From: Opacimonas immobilis
GTDB lineage: Bacteria; Pseudomonadota; Gammaproteobacteria; Enterobacterales; Alteromonadaceae
Length of the DNA: 64,000 nucleotides
Reading direction: 5' to 3'
Assembly (NCBI RefSeq): GCF_048282545.1
Contig: NZ_CP182485.1
Span: 434,001-498,000, forward strand
Below are positions 10,069 through 20,922 of this stretch, piece after piece. The notes under the pieces are model-generated. The model ran no database searches and had not been told where the DNA came from. It saw nothing but the letters and a program-made list of their open reading frames with translations. Position 1 is the stretch's first letter, and every line of letters starts with the position of its first letter. Both the position numbers and the translations under genes were made by a program.

Positions 10069-11733
10069 CTATTTGGCATCATCAAAGTGATGCTGTAAGA
10101 GCATCACAAAACTGCGCTTTTTAGCGTAGTTATCCTGCAGCACGTTGAGCAATTTATAAAATGGTGAGAGGGGCTTGTCTTGTGCAACAAATTCATCATG
10201 GATCTCTTGTAAAATCTCAATGATGTAAGCGTAACCTTTATGTCCTTGATCAACATTGCGGGTAATCAAATTTAAATAATGTTTTAATGCTGCTTCATAA
10301 ACACACTCTTGCAAACATTGATACGCCAGTCCATGTAACTCTTCATCGTTCAACTGCACTTTTTGGCTCAGTGCTAAAGCATCATGGATAGAACCAAAAT
10401 TCAAATACAAAGAGAACAATAATTTTTCTTGACGATGAGTAGGCTGTTTATGAATGATTGCCCGTGCTTGTGTGACCAACTGAGAAGGAGCGACATTATG
10501 ATCATTGACCAACGATTTGAGTAGAGCAATATCAAAGTTCTTAGCGTATTGTTGCAAGGCTAACTGCACAGCATCGTCTGGTTTTCCTTGCATCTGATTC
10601 ACTTTGATCAGCATCTGGTTGATTCTCTGCAGGTCCTGGGGCAATGCACCGGCTTTTAACTCAAAAAGCAATGTCAGCGACTCGGTTAGGTACCCTTGAT
10701 TGATTAGACCGTTTGTCATTTCAATTTTTCGGCTCATCGGCAAATAAGATACCTTAGCATACTCAACCGCTTTCAAATACTCATCCTGCGATGCAAAATA
10801 CAGTGCTAACGAAGAAGCCATTTGTTTAGTATGCATCGCATCAGGGGCGGACTTATAGTTTGACTGATACTCTTTTTGTAGTGCGACATAGTATTCAGAA
10901 CGAAGCTCATGTGAGGCGTTAACCAAGAACAGCTTTCCGATATCGCCCAGGTCGACATACAAAAACTCGTTGTAATACAAATTTAGTAAATAAACTACTT
11001 TGGTATGTCGTTCCGCGTTCCAGCGCTCAAACGTTTTGACATACTGTTGTTCTATTATCGTCTCTAAGGCAAAGCGATAGCCACCTGAGTCATCGACACG
11101 TTCACAAATTTTGTCATATCGAGCCAGTATAAATTCACAGATATGCAGTGCCGTAGTATCCGTTAATTCATCAATTAAAGGATGAATTAAGGCTAGTTGG
11201 TTACGGGCTTTATCAAAATATTTGCGCACCAATTCATAGCGCCAAACATCTCTTAAAGGCAATGCTTTTACTACCCACTTGCGTAATGTTTTGATATCGA
11301 ATTGACCAAAGGCAATATCGGCTTTTGACGCCCAATGCTGGACGAGTTCTTTATCTTTATTGATGAGATGCTCTAGGGCTGATTCTAGTTTGGCTCTGGG
11401 CATCGTTTGCAGTAAGGCTGAGATTTTGTCTTGAGAACTGCCTTGAACTAAAGCCGCTAATTTAGATTCTTGCGCATCATGATGCAATGCAACAGCAACA
11501 CAATGCCGACAGAAATCAAAACCATCCGATTCAGGGCAGGAACATCCCCCATCATATCCATTGCTCAGGACGTTCAAGGTAACAGAATAAAGACTTTCAT
11601 CTGTGACGTGTGCCTGGATATGGTTGCCTAATATTGTGTATTGTGAAACGGCATTGTTTGACAGCAACACTTGTCCATTGGCAAACGCACTGCTGCCAGC
11701 AAGACGTTTGATCAGCGCAATTAGTTCTGACAT
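10069..11733 (-). CDS. SWIM zinc-finger protein
   Basis: 554 residues. A SWIM finger lies near residues 60-82 (CSCPESDGFDFCRHCVAVAL; the C-x-C...C-x-H ligand order is visible). The remaining ~460 residues are helical and TPR-like, with many short helices of similar length (for example YLKAVEYAKVSYLPMSRKIE). SWIM fingers bind DNA or protein. The gene starts five bases after the stop of the CheB-CheR-PAS gene on the same strand, so they probably share a transcript. The biological role is not known. Confidence 0.75.
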   Translation of the reverse strand: MSELIALIKRLAGSSAFANGQVLLSNNAVSQYTILGNHIQAHVTDESLYSVTLNVLSNGYDGGCSCPESDGFDFCRHCVAVALHHDAQESKLAALVQGSSQDKISALLQTMPRAKLESALEHLINKDKELVQHWASKADIAFGQFDIKTLRKWVVKALPLRDVWRYELVRKYFDKARNQLALIHPLIDELTDTTALHICEFILARYDKICERVDDSGGYRFALETIIEQQYVKTFERWNAERHTKVVYLLNLYYNEFLYVDLGDIGKLFLVNASHELRSEYYVALQKEYQSNYKSAPDAMHTKQMASSLALYFASQDEYLKAVEYAKVSYLPMSRKIEMTNGLINQGYLTESLTLLFELKAGALPQDLQRINQMLIKVNQMQGKPDDAVQLALQQYAKNFDIALLKSLVNDHNVAPSQLVTQARAIIHKQPTHRQEKLLFSLYLNFGSIHDALALSQKVQLNDEELHGLAYQCLQECVYEAALKHYLNLITRNVDQGHKGYAYIIEILQEIHDEFVAQDKPLSPFYKLLNVLQDNYAKKRSFVMLLQHHFDDAK

Positions 11734-11738
11734 CGGGA

Positions 11739-14306
11739 CTACAACTCAAGAGTAATAGATGACTCTTCGTCTTCGCTTTTAATCATTTGCAAAACAATGA
11801 TAACACCGTCAATGGCTAACTCGTTTTGAGGTCGAGTTGGGTTAATTTTTAGCGCGTAACGACTGTTGTTATTCAACTCGAATTCGCCATCAAATGACTG
11901 ACCATTAGCGATGATATTTTTACAAATAGTATCAATGTTGATGTCTTTCAATTGATTTGGGATCTTCCAAATAGGATTGCCAATATCACTGTCCGCAATA
12001 TTAAATACACGTACGGCTTGTGCCGTAAAGCTACGAATGTGCAAATTGTTGTCTAGGTAAATGACCGACATATTTGCTGCACTCATCAATGAATCCCAAT
12101 CACCTTTTAGCTGATTCATTTCTGTCAACTTAAGTTGATGCTCGGTGTTTACTGTAGACAATTCTTCATTAACGGATTGCAGTTCTTCATTGGTACTTTG
12201 CAACTCTTCGTTACTCGCTAACAACTCTTCATTGGTCGCCTGAAGTTCTTCATTCGAAGTTTCTAACTCTTCAATCGTGGCTTGTAAATTTTCACGAGTG
12301 AATTGCAATTCGCGCTCTAAATCATATATACGCTGACTGTTTTCATACTCTTGAGTGATCTCGTTTTCGTCTTGATTTGCATTATTGCCTTCTGTAATAG
12401 CTGGATTCGAAATCACTACCGCAGAATGTGTCGGGGTTGCATCAATACCTCGAATCGAAACCGGTAAAATGCGTACATCCACATAGTCACGTGAATTACG
12501 GCCAAAGATTGCCACTTTGCGGAATAAAATAGGTTGATTAGTACGGAATGCTCTAGCCAATCCAGATACGACAGGGGTACTTAAATCCTTAATCAACATA
12601 TTGCCAATATGGTTGTTCAAACGACCGTGGATCGGCAAGACGTAATTCGTTGAATCGCCCACGACGCGTAATATCTCGTGATTTTGATCGACCAATAAAG
12701 TAAATGGTAAAATCTCGCGGCCGAGAGACTCAATTAATGCTTCCAAGATGCGCAACTCATTGGAGCGGCGAGTTTCAATCAGTGCACTGCTACGCAACGT
12801 TGGAATAGATCGGTCTTCGTGCGTGAGCAGTGCTTCACGAGGTCCAGTGAGGGTTCGCTCTGACGTACCGAGGCCAATGTTCATAAATATCTTGTTCTTT
12901 TGGTCAAGCACTTCATAGTTTGGCTCTTGTTCACCCAGCGTCTCACTTGTCCCAAGTACTAATACACCACCTGGTTTCAACGAAAAAGAAAAATTACGCA
13001 TAACTTTGGTCTGCGGCTCAGGCTTGAGATATATCAGGAAATTACGACATGAAATCACATCAATTTTGGTGAATGGCGGATCATTGAGCACATCATGACG
13101 GGCAAATACGACCATTTCACGAATTTTACGCACAATCGTAAAGCTCTCTTGAGAGACTGAGAAATACTTTGCCATGATATCTTTGGGTAAATCTGCCGCA
13201 ATACTCTGCGGATAGATACCCGCACTTGCTTTGGCTAAGGCTTCTTTGTCTATGTCAGTGGCAAAGATTTTGACGCGTAAATCCCAGTTGAATTTTTCAC
13301 ATAATTCACAAAAGATAATTGCAAACGAATAAGCTTCTTCACCCGTTGAACAACCCGGTACCCATAAGCGAAACTCGTTGCGTTTAGATTGTTCAATGTA
13401 CTCTGGAAGCAGTTTGTTTTGTAATGCATCGTAAACGGACTTATCACGGAAAAAGTTAGTGACGCCAATCAATAATTCTTGAAACAGTTCTTCAATTTCA
13501 CTTGGCGATTGTTGGCAATAGTCCAAATATTGGTTGATGGAGCTTTTACCACATTTCGCAATTCGACGTTCAATGCGCCGCCCCACTGTAGTTGGTTTAT
13601 ATTGACTAAAGTCGACCCTAAAACGTTCATACAACAAGTTGAATAGACTGCTTTGCGGCTTATCTGCGACCGTTTCTTCGGATGCATTATCAAGCGTGAT
13701 CCCCTGACGTAGAGGATGGCTGACATATTCAATAATGCGCTTGGGCAACATATCAATTTCATCGACATAATCAGCCAAGCGGTTGTCAAAAATACTCTTG
13801 GGCATACCATCAAATCGAGCAGTTCGGTAATCCTGTACTAAAACAATTCCGCCAGCTTCGCGAATATATCGGGCGCCTTTCGTGCCATCCGAACCGGTTC
13901 CGGTTAACACCACACCAATTGCACGCTCACCCACTTTTTTGGCCATCGACTCGAAGAAAATATCAATAGGCAAAACTGGGAGTAATTTAGAACGCTCTTG
14001 TTGCTCTAAGGCAAACGTTCCGTCTGAGCTCAGTCGGAGGTTGGTACTACGAGGAATGAGATAAATATGGTCTTTTTCTGGCTTAACTCCTTCTTCTGCC
14101 ATGGTAATCGGCATTGAAGTAGAGGATTCAAGTAACTCAAGCATCATGCTTTTATAATCAGGCGACAAATGCTGAATAACAATGAAAGTCAGCCCTGATT
14201 CTGATGGCATTTTTAAGAAAAATTCACGTATAGCCTCTAGCCCACCCGCAGACGCACCTATACAAACATGATAAAGCTTATTTGAGGGTTGCTTATTCTT
14301 AGACAT
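11739..14306 (-). CDS. CheB-CheR fusion with coiled coil and PAS domain
   Basis: 855 residues from the ATG at 14306 (GGA six bases upstream). Order: CheB-type methylesterase domain (HVCIGASAGGLEAIREF at the start, the VIQHLSPD block, and VVLTGTGSDGTKGAR), CheR N-terminal and methyltransferase domains (VGVTNFFRD after IGVT, LWVPGCSTGEEAYSFAI for SAM binding, VISCRNFLIYL), then a PAS-like region, a long coiled coil of repeated NEELQ units (about residues 640-690) and a C-terminal PAS_10 domain. No histidine kinase or receiver is fused. It resembles chemosensory-type proteins that tune signalling outside flagellar taxis. It forms a run with the SWIM gene downstream and a response regulator upstream. 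Confidence 0.88.
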   Translation of the reverse strand: MSKNKQPSNKLYHVCIGASAGGLEAIREFFLKMPSESGLTFIVIQHLSPDYKSMMLELLESSTSMPITMAEEGVKPEKDHIYLIPRSTNLRLSSDGTFALEQQERSKLLPVLPIDIFFESMAKKVGERAIGVVLTGTGSDGTKGARYIREAGGIVLVQDYRTARFDGMPKSIFDNRLADYVDEIDMLPKRIIEYVSHPLRQGITLDNASEETVADKPQSSLFNLLYERFRVDFSQYKPTTVGRRIERRIAKCGKSSINQYLDYCQQSPSEIEELFQELLIGVTNFFRDKSVYDALQNKLLPEYIEQSKRNEFRLWVPGCSTGEEAYSFAIIFCELCEKFNWDLRVKIFATDIDKEALAKASAGIYPQSIAADLPKDIMAKYFSVSQESFTIVRKIREMVVFARHDVLNDPPFTKIDVISCRNFLIYLKPEPQTKVMRNFSFSLKPGGVLVLGTSETLGEQEPNYEVLDQKNKIFMNIGLGTSERTLTGPREALLTHEDRSIPTLRSSALIETRRSNELRILEALIESLGREILPFTLLVDQNHEILRVVGDSTNYVLPIHGRLNNHIGNMLIKDLSTPVVSGLARAFRTNQPILFRKVAIFGRNSRDYVDVRILPVSIRGIDATPTHSAVVISNPAITEGNNANQDENEITQEYENSQRIYDLERELQFTRENLQATIEELETSNEELQATNEELLASNEELQSTNEELQSVNEELSTVNTEHQLKLTEMNQLKGDWDSLMSAANMSVIYLDNNLHIRSFTAQAVRVFNIADSDIGNPIWKIPNQLKDINIDTICKNIIANGQSFDGEFELNNNSRYALKINPTRPQNELAIDGVIIVLQMIKSEDEESSITLEL

Positions 14307-14672
14307 ATTCATTCCATCAATCAAATGTTTACTATTTGAGTAGCTTACAGTGCCACTTGTTGATTTGTTATTGCAGCTTCTAGGTGAGCAAGGCAAATTG
14401 GTTTTAAAATAGTACCATCGGCCTCAAATTTGAGAAATTGATGTTTTTTAGCAACACTAAGAGCTGTAACAATGATGACTATGTTAACTTTAAATGCATC
14501 ATCTCGCATTGCTTTTATGAAAGCGGTTGCGTTTTTTTCTTCTTAACCTTGTCTCATCAATTAGAATGGGTTCATATTCTTGACGATAATATAAGAGGTA
14601 ATTGAGATTGACGTATTGATGTATGCAGAAATTGCTGCCAAACCCTCTTCCGTTTTTCCACTATTAATGCAT
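14307..14672. other. 366-bp gap with a plus-strand hairpin
   Basis: The region between the response-regulator stop and the CheB-CheR start contains no convincing gene. A stem-loop at 14505-14532 (CGCAttGCTTT paired to AAAGCggTTGCG) is followed on the plus strand by a run of T, as in an intrinsic terminator, yet no plus-strand gene leads into it. The promoter of the CheB-CheR gene should also lie here, though no strong -35/-10 pair was picked out. Confidence 0.35.
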
Positions 14673-15692
14673 CTATATAGTGACACCTGATAAAACTTTT
14701 GTTGGTAAGCCGAGACGATAGCTAATGAAAGCGTCCCGTTTTTGCGTATCAAAATACCCACCTGTTAACTCACTAATTTGATGTATACAATTGAATTCTT
14801 TTTGTGCAAAAGCGAATGCTTCTACGTTGGGCTGAGCTAATACAAAATCAGTAATTTCGCCTACCAAGTTGAATTCAATAAAACTAAAATCACCGACTTC
14901 CCTTTGTGCGATTTTGAATGAAAAATTTTGGAGATGTTCTTGAGCGCTGACAACGCGAATTAAACTCTTTGCTAGAATACTAGTTACATTAAAGTTGGCT
15001 AGCATCATTTTTTGCTGACGTTTCCCTTGAGCAGATTGAAAGCGTACTTGATAAATTGATTTGCCAAAATAATCTCTTATCGATGTTATGACATCCTCGA
15101 TTAGAAAGTTTGTTTCATGGTGCAATTTATCTGAAATCCACAACATATAGTCAGTCCAATGTGAAACTTCTTTAGCATAATCAAGGGTATCACACTGTGC
15201 CGCTGTGAATTTTAAGTGGTAAGCAATCAAATTCATCAACTGAATATTGAGTAAATGATGATTATGGGCGCGAGTGATCTCGTTATCTAATAACGAGAGT
15301 TTATGGCTCTGTTCCTTGCGATATTCTATATTGCGGCGGGCAACACTGAGCCGCGCCAGAAGGATATTTTTGCTTTGACCTTTTTGTACAAAATCATCCG
15401 CACCACTCTCAAGTATTTGCACTAACACGTCTTTTTCTGAGAGGCTGGAATATGCAATTATATAAGGGGAATGTTCCAATGAAATATTGCGAACTAGCTG
15501 GCAAAAAGTAAAGCCGTCATTGCCTGGCATCAAAATATCTAAAATGACAATAACTGGTTCGTTCATCGACTCTAAAATCTTGATCCCTTGTTCTGCATCT
15601 TCTGCTTGATAAACGGATAAATCCATGCAACTTGCTAACGCAGCAATTTGGAACAAGGTATATTCATCGTCATCGATAACCAGTAGTTTCAT
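14673..15692 (-). CDS. response regulator with degenerate kinase-like C-terminus
   Basis: 339 residues. The receiver domain fills residues 1-125: acidic pair DDDE, phosphoacceptor in VIVILDILMPGNDG, then Ser/Thr in AYSSLSEKD and Lys in FVQKGQ. After a helical linker (YRKEQSHKLSLLDNEI), residues 130-330 look like a worn-down histidine-kinase core: a helix pair with THNHHLL-like sequence (RAHNHHLLNIQLM) and a stretch ILAKSLIRVVSAQ in the place of an N box, but with no Asn and no DxGxG. It may therefore act as an adaptor rather than an enzyme. It lies upstream of the CheB-CheR-PAS gene on the same strand. Confidence 0.7.
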   Translation of the reverse strand: MKLLVIDDDEYTLFQIAALASCMDLSVYQAEDAEQGIKILESMNEPVIVILDILMPGNDGFTFCQLVRNISLEHSPYIIAYSSLSEKDVLVQILESGADDFVQKGQSKNILLARLSVARRNIEYRKEQSHKLSLLDNEITRAHNHHLLNIQLMNLIAYHLKFTAAQCDTLDYAKEVSHWTDYMLWISDKLHHETNFLIEDVITSIRDYFGKSIYQVRFQSAQGKRQQKMMLANFNVTSILAKSLIRVVSAQEHLQNFSFKIAQREVGDFSFIEFNLVGEITDFVLAQPNVEAFAFAQKEFNCIHQISELTGGYFDTQKRDAFISYRLGLPTKVLSGVTI

Positions 15693-15970
15693 ATGTTTTA
15701 AGCAATTTTTTTTCTCTTTACTAATTTAGCACAATGAGCCATTTTGACCACTAGATAATAGCTTTTCAGACTGAACGAAAATCAAAAAAAACAATAAATA
15801 TCAACATCTTAACCATTTAACTCATCTGAATTTTTATACTTTAGACTAATAAATCACACTCGTCTTTCCGAAATAACTTACGCTCCCTACTGCAGTTAAT
15901 CGAACCATTACTAACGATTTCTTGCAACGACTTTGGTATTATATATGGGTTATACATTGAGTATTTTTTT

Positions 15971-18103
15971 ATGCAAGCCACCATCAAAGCCGACCGAGGC
16001 CTATTTTCATACCCTAAATACTGGGCACATTGTTACGGTACCGCGCCATTTTTACCTATGTCGCGCGCCGAGATGGACGAATTAGGCTGGGACAGTTGCG
16101 ACATCATTCTCGTCACTGGTGACGCCTATGTCGATCACCCTAGCTTTGGTATGGCGATCATTGGTCGCTTGCTGGAAGCACATGGCTTTCGCGTGGGCAT
16201 CATTGCGCAACCCGATTGGCACAGCAAAGACGACTTCATGAAACTCGGCGAGCCAAATCTCTATTTTGGCGTAACGGCTGGCAACATGGATTCCATGATC
16301 AATCGCTACACCGCAGACAAAAAGCTGCGCCACGACGATGCGTACACGCCCAATAATGAAGGTGGCAAGCGCCCTGATCGCGCAGTCACGGTATATACCC
16401 AGCGCTGTAAAGAAGCCTACAAACACATCCCAGTGATCATTGGTGGCATTGAAGCGAGTTTGCGTCGAATTGGTCATTATGACTATTGGTCGGAAAAAAT
16501 CCGACGTTCAGTCATATTTGACGCCAAAGCAGATTTACTGATGTTTGGTAATGCTGAACGACCTCTGATTGAAGTCACTCACCGCCTGGCTGCAGGTGAG
16601 GATATCAAAGATATTAAAGACGTTCGTGGCACAGCCATTATCGTCAAAGAAGCTTTACCAGGCTGGGAAGGTGTCGATTCTACGTCTCTGGATAAGCCGG
16701 GCAAAATCGATGCTATTCCCTCTCCATATATTATGGAGCCTGAGTGCCCAACCGATGCTGAGACCAAAGCGGATGTCACGCAAACTGCACAACCTATCAC
16801 GATAGCACCGACTACGAAGCGAAAACCATGGGAAAATGTCTACGTCAAATTACCCGCATACGAAACCGTTAGGGACAACAAAGTCCTCTATGCGCATACG
16901 AGCCGTATTTTTCATCAAGAAACCAACCCAGGTTGTGCTCGTGCATTGATGCAGCGTCATGGCGACCGGCATGTTTGGCTCAACCCGCCTGCCATGCCTT
17001 TGGAAACAGAAGAAATGGACGCGGTGTTTGGCCTGCCATACCAACGTGTACCGCATCCGGTATATGGTGATGCTAAGATCCCTGCATACGACATGATCAA
17101 ATTCAGTGTTAATATCATGCGTGGCTGTTTTGGTGGCTGTACCTTCTGTAGTATCACTGAGCACGAAGGGCGCATTATTCAGAGTCGTTCAGAGCAATCT
17201 ATCTTGCAAGAAATAGAAGACATACGTGATATGGTGCCAGGCTTCACTGGCGTCATTTCTGATTTAGGTGGTCCCACGGCCAATATGTATCGCTTGCGTT
17301 GCAAATCCCCCAAAGCCGAAGCCACTTGTCGTCGTCCATCTTGTGTTTACCCAAGTATTTGTGCACACATGGACACCGACCACACGCCAACCATTAACCT
17401 TTATCGCAAAGCCCGTGATTTGCCGGGGATTAAGAAGATCTTGATTGCGTCGGGTGTGCGCTATGACCTCGCGGTGGAAGATCCGAATTACGTCAAAGAA
17501 CTCGCTAAGTATCACGTGGGTGGATATCTCAAGATCGCCCCCGAACACACAGAAGATGGTCCTCTATCTAAGATGATGAAACCGGGCATGGGTAGTTATT
17601 ATGAGTTTAAACGCTTGTTCGACAAATTCTCCAAAGAAGCTGGCAAAGAGCAGTATTTGATTCCGTATTTTATTGCTTCTCACCCAGGTACAACCGATGA
17701 AGATATGCTTGAGTTAGCAATTTGGCTAAAGGAGAACAAGTTTAAACTCGACCAAGTACAAAACTTCTATCCTTCACCCATGGCAACCGCGACGACTATG
17801 TACCACACTGAAGTGAATAGCTTGCGTAAAGTGACTAAAGACTCTGAAACCGTACCAAGTGCAAAAGGTGAGATCCATCGTCGCTTACACAAAGCGATGT
17901 TGCGTTATCACGACCCCAAAAACTTCGCACAAATTCGCAAAGCCTTGGTCAAAATGGGTCGTGAAGATTTGATTGGTCGAGGACCTGAACACCTGGTCCC
18001 ACCAGAATCTCGAAATGAGCGTCAACAAAGGGCGAAACCCGCAAGACGTGGCGGACGTGCGGCGACCAAACATACCAAGGCACAATTTGTTACAGCAAAA
18101 TAG
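15971..18103 (+). CDS. YgiQ-family radical SAM protein
   Basis: 710 residues, typical length for YgiQ (UPF0313). The N-terminal ~200 residues are B12-binding-like ([36 protein letters not shown]). The radical SAM centre with CxxxCxxC is seen in [18 protein letters not shown] near residue 390. Further markers are [14 protein letters not shown] and [18 protein letters not shown] basic, Arg/Lys-rich tail ends the protein. The reaction is not established for the family. The gene stands alone between divergent and convergent neighbours. Confidence 0.9.
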   Translation: MQATIKADRGLFSYPKYWAHCYGTAPFLPMSRAEMDELGWDSCDIILVTGDAYVDHPSFGMAIIGRLLEAHGFRVGIIAQPDWHSKDDFMKLGEPNLYFGVTAGNMDSMINRYTADKKLRHDDAYTPNNEGGKRPDRAVTVYTQRCKEAYKHIPVIIGGIEASLRRIGHYDYWSEKIRRSVIFDAKADLLMFGNAERPLIEVTHRLAAGEDIKDIKDVRGTAIIVKEALPGWEGVDSTSLDKPGKIDAIPSPYIMEPECPTDAETKADVTQTAQPITIAPTTKRKPWENVYVKLPAYETVRDNKVLYAHTSRIFHQETNPGCARALMQRHGDRHVWLNPPAMPLETEEMDAVFGLPYQRVPHPVYGDAKIPAYDMIKFSVNIMRGCFGGCTFCSITEHEGRIIQSRSEQSILQEIEDIRDMVPGFTGVISDLGGPTANMYRLRCKSPKAEATCRRPSCVYPSICAHMDTDHTPTINLYRKARDLPGIKKILIASGVRYDLAVEDPNYVKELAKYHVGGYLKIAPEHTEDGPLSKMMKPGMGSYYEFKRLFDKFSKEAGKEQYLIPYFIASHPGTTDEDMLELAIWLKENKFKLDQVQNFYPSPMATATTMYHTEVNSLRKVTKDSETVPSAKGEIHRRLHKAMLRYHDPKNFAQIRKALVKMGREDLIGRGPEHLVPPESRNERQQRAKPARRGGRAATKHTKAQFVTAK

Positions 18104-18151
18104 TTGAAACTATGCAAATCTAGTTTTTTCGCCTAAGAAGTGAATCAACCA

Positions 18152-19156
18152 CTATCCAGGGAATGCGTTCGCGTTTTTTACACTTTCAAAGTCGTTAAAT
18201 CGCACGCCTTGTTGTTTCATGACTTTATTCACCTTGTGGCTGATCCATTGACGTATATAAAATGGCTGGTTAGGCACAAAGTGATGGATCGTATGGGTTT
18301 TGCCAAAATTAAAACAGAATAGGTGAAAAGGCATAAACCACTTACTCGTTATGATATGTGTTTGTTGATGTAAATGACTCACTCCACCGTAGTAATGCAT
18401 CGATGAAGTGACAAAATTCAGAGACGTTGAACGAATAATATTTGGAATAACCAAAACCACCATCAAAAACTCAAACACATGTATTACAGGACTGAATATT
18501 ACAGGTAGGTAAGTCTCGATTGGCAAAAATAAACCAAGTCCGTGGTATCCAATCATGGTATAGAGCACGACAAAATAACAGGTCGCGACTGGAAAAGCAG
18601 CGTGGAACACTTTACCAAAACTAAAGCCTTTGATTTCTTTCTCGTATACTTTGCGAAACATAACGAGTCCAAGAAGACCATCCATAATCACTATCAAACG
18701 TTTCAAAGGATTTTTGATGCCGTTACCCACTAGGCGCTCTTCTAAATCCTGTTCGGTTCCAGAAACTTGATGATGATGCAGGTGCATATGACGTCTAAAC
18801 CAAGGGTTGACTGTATTGGGTCGCATTAACCAGACCATGAGCATCATAAAATTATGGATCAAAGGCATCTTGCTAAAGTATTGGCGATGAATGAGGTCAT
18901 GCTCCAATTCATGGGAAATGGAGGCAACCATCGCAATCAAGAGAATAACCAACCAAGCAGGCAAAATCTCATAATAATACAGACTGCCAAGCCCAATCAT
19001 GGTACTGGCTGAAAATAAAAGAATCAGCATCCCAATGGTATTTTGATGAGACAAAAACGCATATTTATCACGCAACATCTGCTCTTCAGAACGTATTGCT
19101 TGAATAATGACTTTTGTTTGTTCTCTGAGTTTATCGCGCATGGGGACATCCGTCAT
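18152..19156 (-). CDS. membrane fatty acid desaturase/hydroxylase
   Basis: 334 residues from the ATG at 19156 (AAGG just upstream); the longer open frame adds residues unlike the family. Several membrane helices (residues ~40-95 and ~190-240) surround the three histidine boxes that bind the di-iron centre: HELEHDLIH, HMHLHHHQ and HTIHH. The fold is the integral-membrane desaturase/hydroxylase family. Substrate is unknown: an acyl chain, a carotenoid or an alkane are possible. Convergent with the YgiQ gene, with 48 bp between. Confidence 0.8.
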   Translation of the reverse strand: MTDVPMRDKLREQTKVIIQAIRSEEQMLRDKYAFLSHQNTIGMLILLFSASTMIGLGSLYYYEILPAWLVILLIAMVASISHELEHDLIHRQYFSKMPLIHNFMMLMVWLMRPNTVNPWFRRHMHLHHHQVSGTEQDLEERLVGNGIKNPLKRLIVIMDGLLGLVMFRKVYEKEIKGFSFGKVFHAAFPVATCYFVVLYTMIGYHGLGLFLPIETYLPVIFSPVIHVFEFLMVVLVIPNIIRSTSLNFVTSSMHYYGGVSHLHQQTHIITSKWFMPFHLFCFNFGKTHTIHHFVPNQPFYIRQWISHKVNKVMKQQGVRFNDFESVKNANAFPG

Positions 19157-20922
19157 ATCTGCCTTGCTCCAATATATAGTAATCGATGGGCTGACTCTTA
19201 TTATCTTAACCCTGTGTGTATGAGACATTATATAACTATTTAGTCTGTATGAGGATATCTGCACTGGGTAATGAACTGGCACTTATCTGTTTATCTAACT
19301 TTACTCTGACCTGTGTTGCAATTAATATCAGTTCACGAAATCACCAAAACGTGGTGCTAATTAGTAAAAGGAATATTATAAATGACACGTTTACTGCACG
19401 TTCTTTTGGTCTTTTTTATTTTTGTGTTGCCGGGATTTAATGCAACTTCTGCGACGCTTATTATTCTTGAGCGTTCAGGCACATCTTCCTTTACCCAAGA
19501 GCTTAACCATCAATTAAAACAAGCGTTGTTTAATACGCCTGTTTACATTAGTTTTGTGGATACCTTTTATTCTTCACTGTCGGTAAGCGAAAGATCAAAT
19601 GTCTTTCCACTTTATAACAAAGCGGTGATGCTCATCGCTGGGATTGATGAAAGCACACCCATCACCCGTATCATTAGTCAAGGTTCGTCAGCGGGAATAT
19701 TCTTAGAACAATATCCTGATTTTTTTCCTGCTGCAGAACGTTTATTTACCCATATTTTGTGGACACCCAAGACTGGACAAAGAATACCATCCGATATCAA
19801 TCTACGCGACTCGATTAAACACATTTCTCTGCTTTTTCCAAACAAATCACATTTGCTATTGGTAGGTAATTACAATGGTTTTTCCAGTTATTTAACTGAG
19901 CGTTTACTAGAAAATCAAAGCGAATCGAATTTAAAATTGATTAAAACCGATTACCAGGAATCTGTCATTTTGGACAGTACACCTCCCTCATTCATAAAGG
20001 GGACAGTGGCATTACTGACTCATCCACCGCAATCACAACAAGAACAAGCTGCGTTCAACTGGCTTAAAGCCAATCACATCCCCGTGTTGTTTCTGTTCAG
20101 TAGTGAGTTCGACCTTATCAAGTATAAAAATGTCGGTGGCTTAGTCGTTTCTCCGTTCAAATTAGGCTCACTGATAGAAAAAATCGTTAACAATGATGTA
20201 CTCACAAAGGACGATATGGAAGTTACTGTTGCCTTGTATCACAATTACGCTCTGGCACACTATGGACTGGACCCCGCAAGCTTTAGTGAAGATTACCAAA
20301 TTGTAGGGCGTATCGAATATTCTTATGAAGAAATCCAATATATGATGATTATTGGATTGCTTATCTTTACTCTATTTTTGATTATTTTACTGATAATGAA
20401 TAACAAAAATCGTCAGTTGCTCAATGAGCGTGCACGTAATGCAGAACACGCGAATCGCCAGAAAGACAAATTGATGGCCAACATTTCACATGAATTACGT
20501 ACCCCCTTAAACGCTATTCACCTAGCCTTTGAAGTGCTCACAGACCACTCTTTAGAGAAGTCTGATACAGTGATTGACGCTGGAAAACGCGCCACAAAGC
20601 ATCTTAAAAACATCATCAATACAATACTGGAATATCAAAAGTCTTCGAATCATGAAACATTGATTTTGTTGGACTGGTTTAACACTGACGAGCTCAAACA
20701 CGCTATACAAATTCATCAATATCACGCGCAAAAGAAAGCGCTACAATTTGCTATCAAAGGTATGGATAAGCTGCCTAATGATGTAAAGACAGATAAAAAA
20801 CTCTTGTTACAAATTGTGCACAATGTGTTATCCAACGCGTTAAAATTTACTGAACGTGGAAGTATTACGGTGTCCTGTAAGTATACCCACTCGCATCTAG
20901 ATATTGGTAAGGCCTGACTTCT

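Noticed and set aside
12150..12290. Tandem repeat in the CheB-CheR gene
   Set aside because: The repeated units code for the NEELQ heptads of a coiled coil typical of this protein family.
16082..16477. Long antisense open frames inside the YgiQ gene
   Set aside because: They mirror the coding frame of a clear gene on the plus strand, contain no family motif and lack ribosome sites. The same holds for the many shorter overlapping frames elsewhere.
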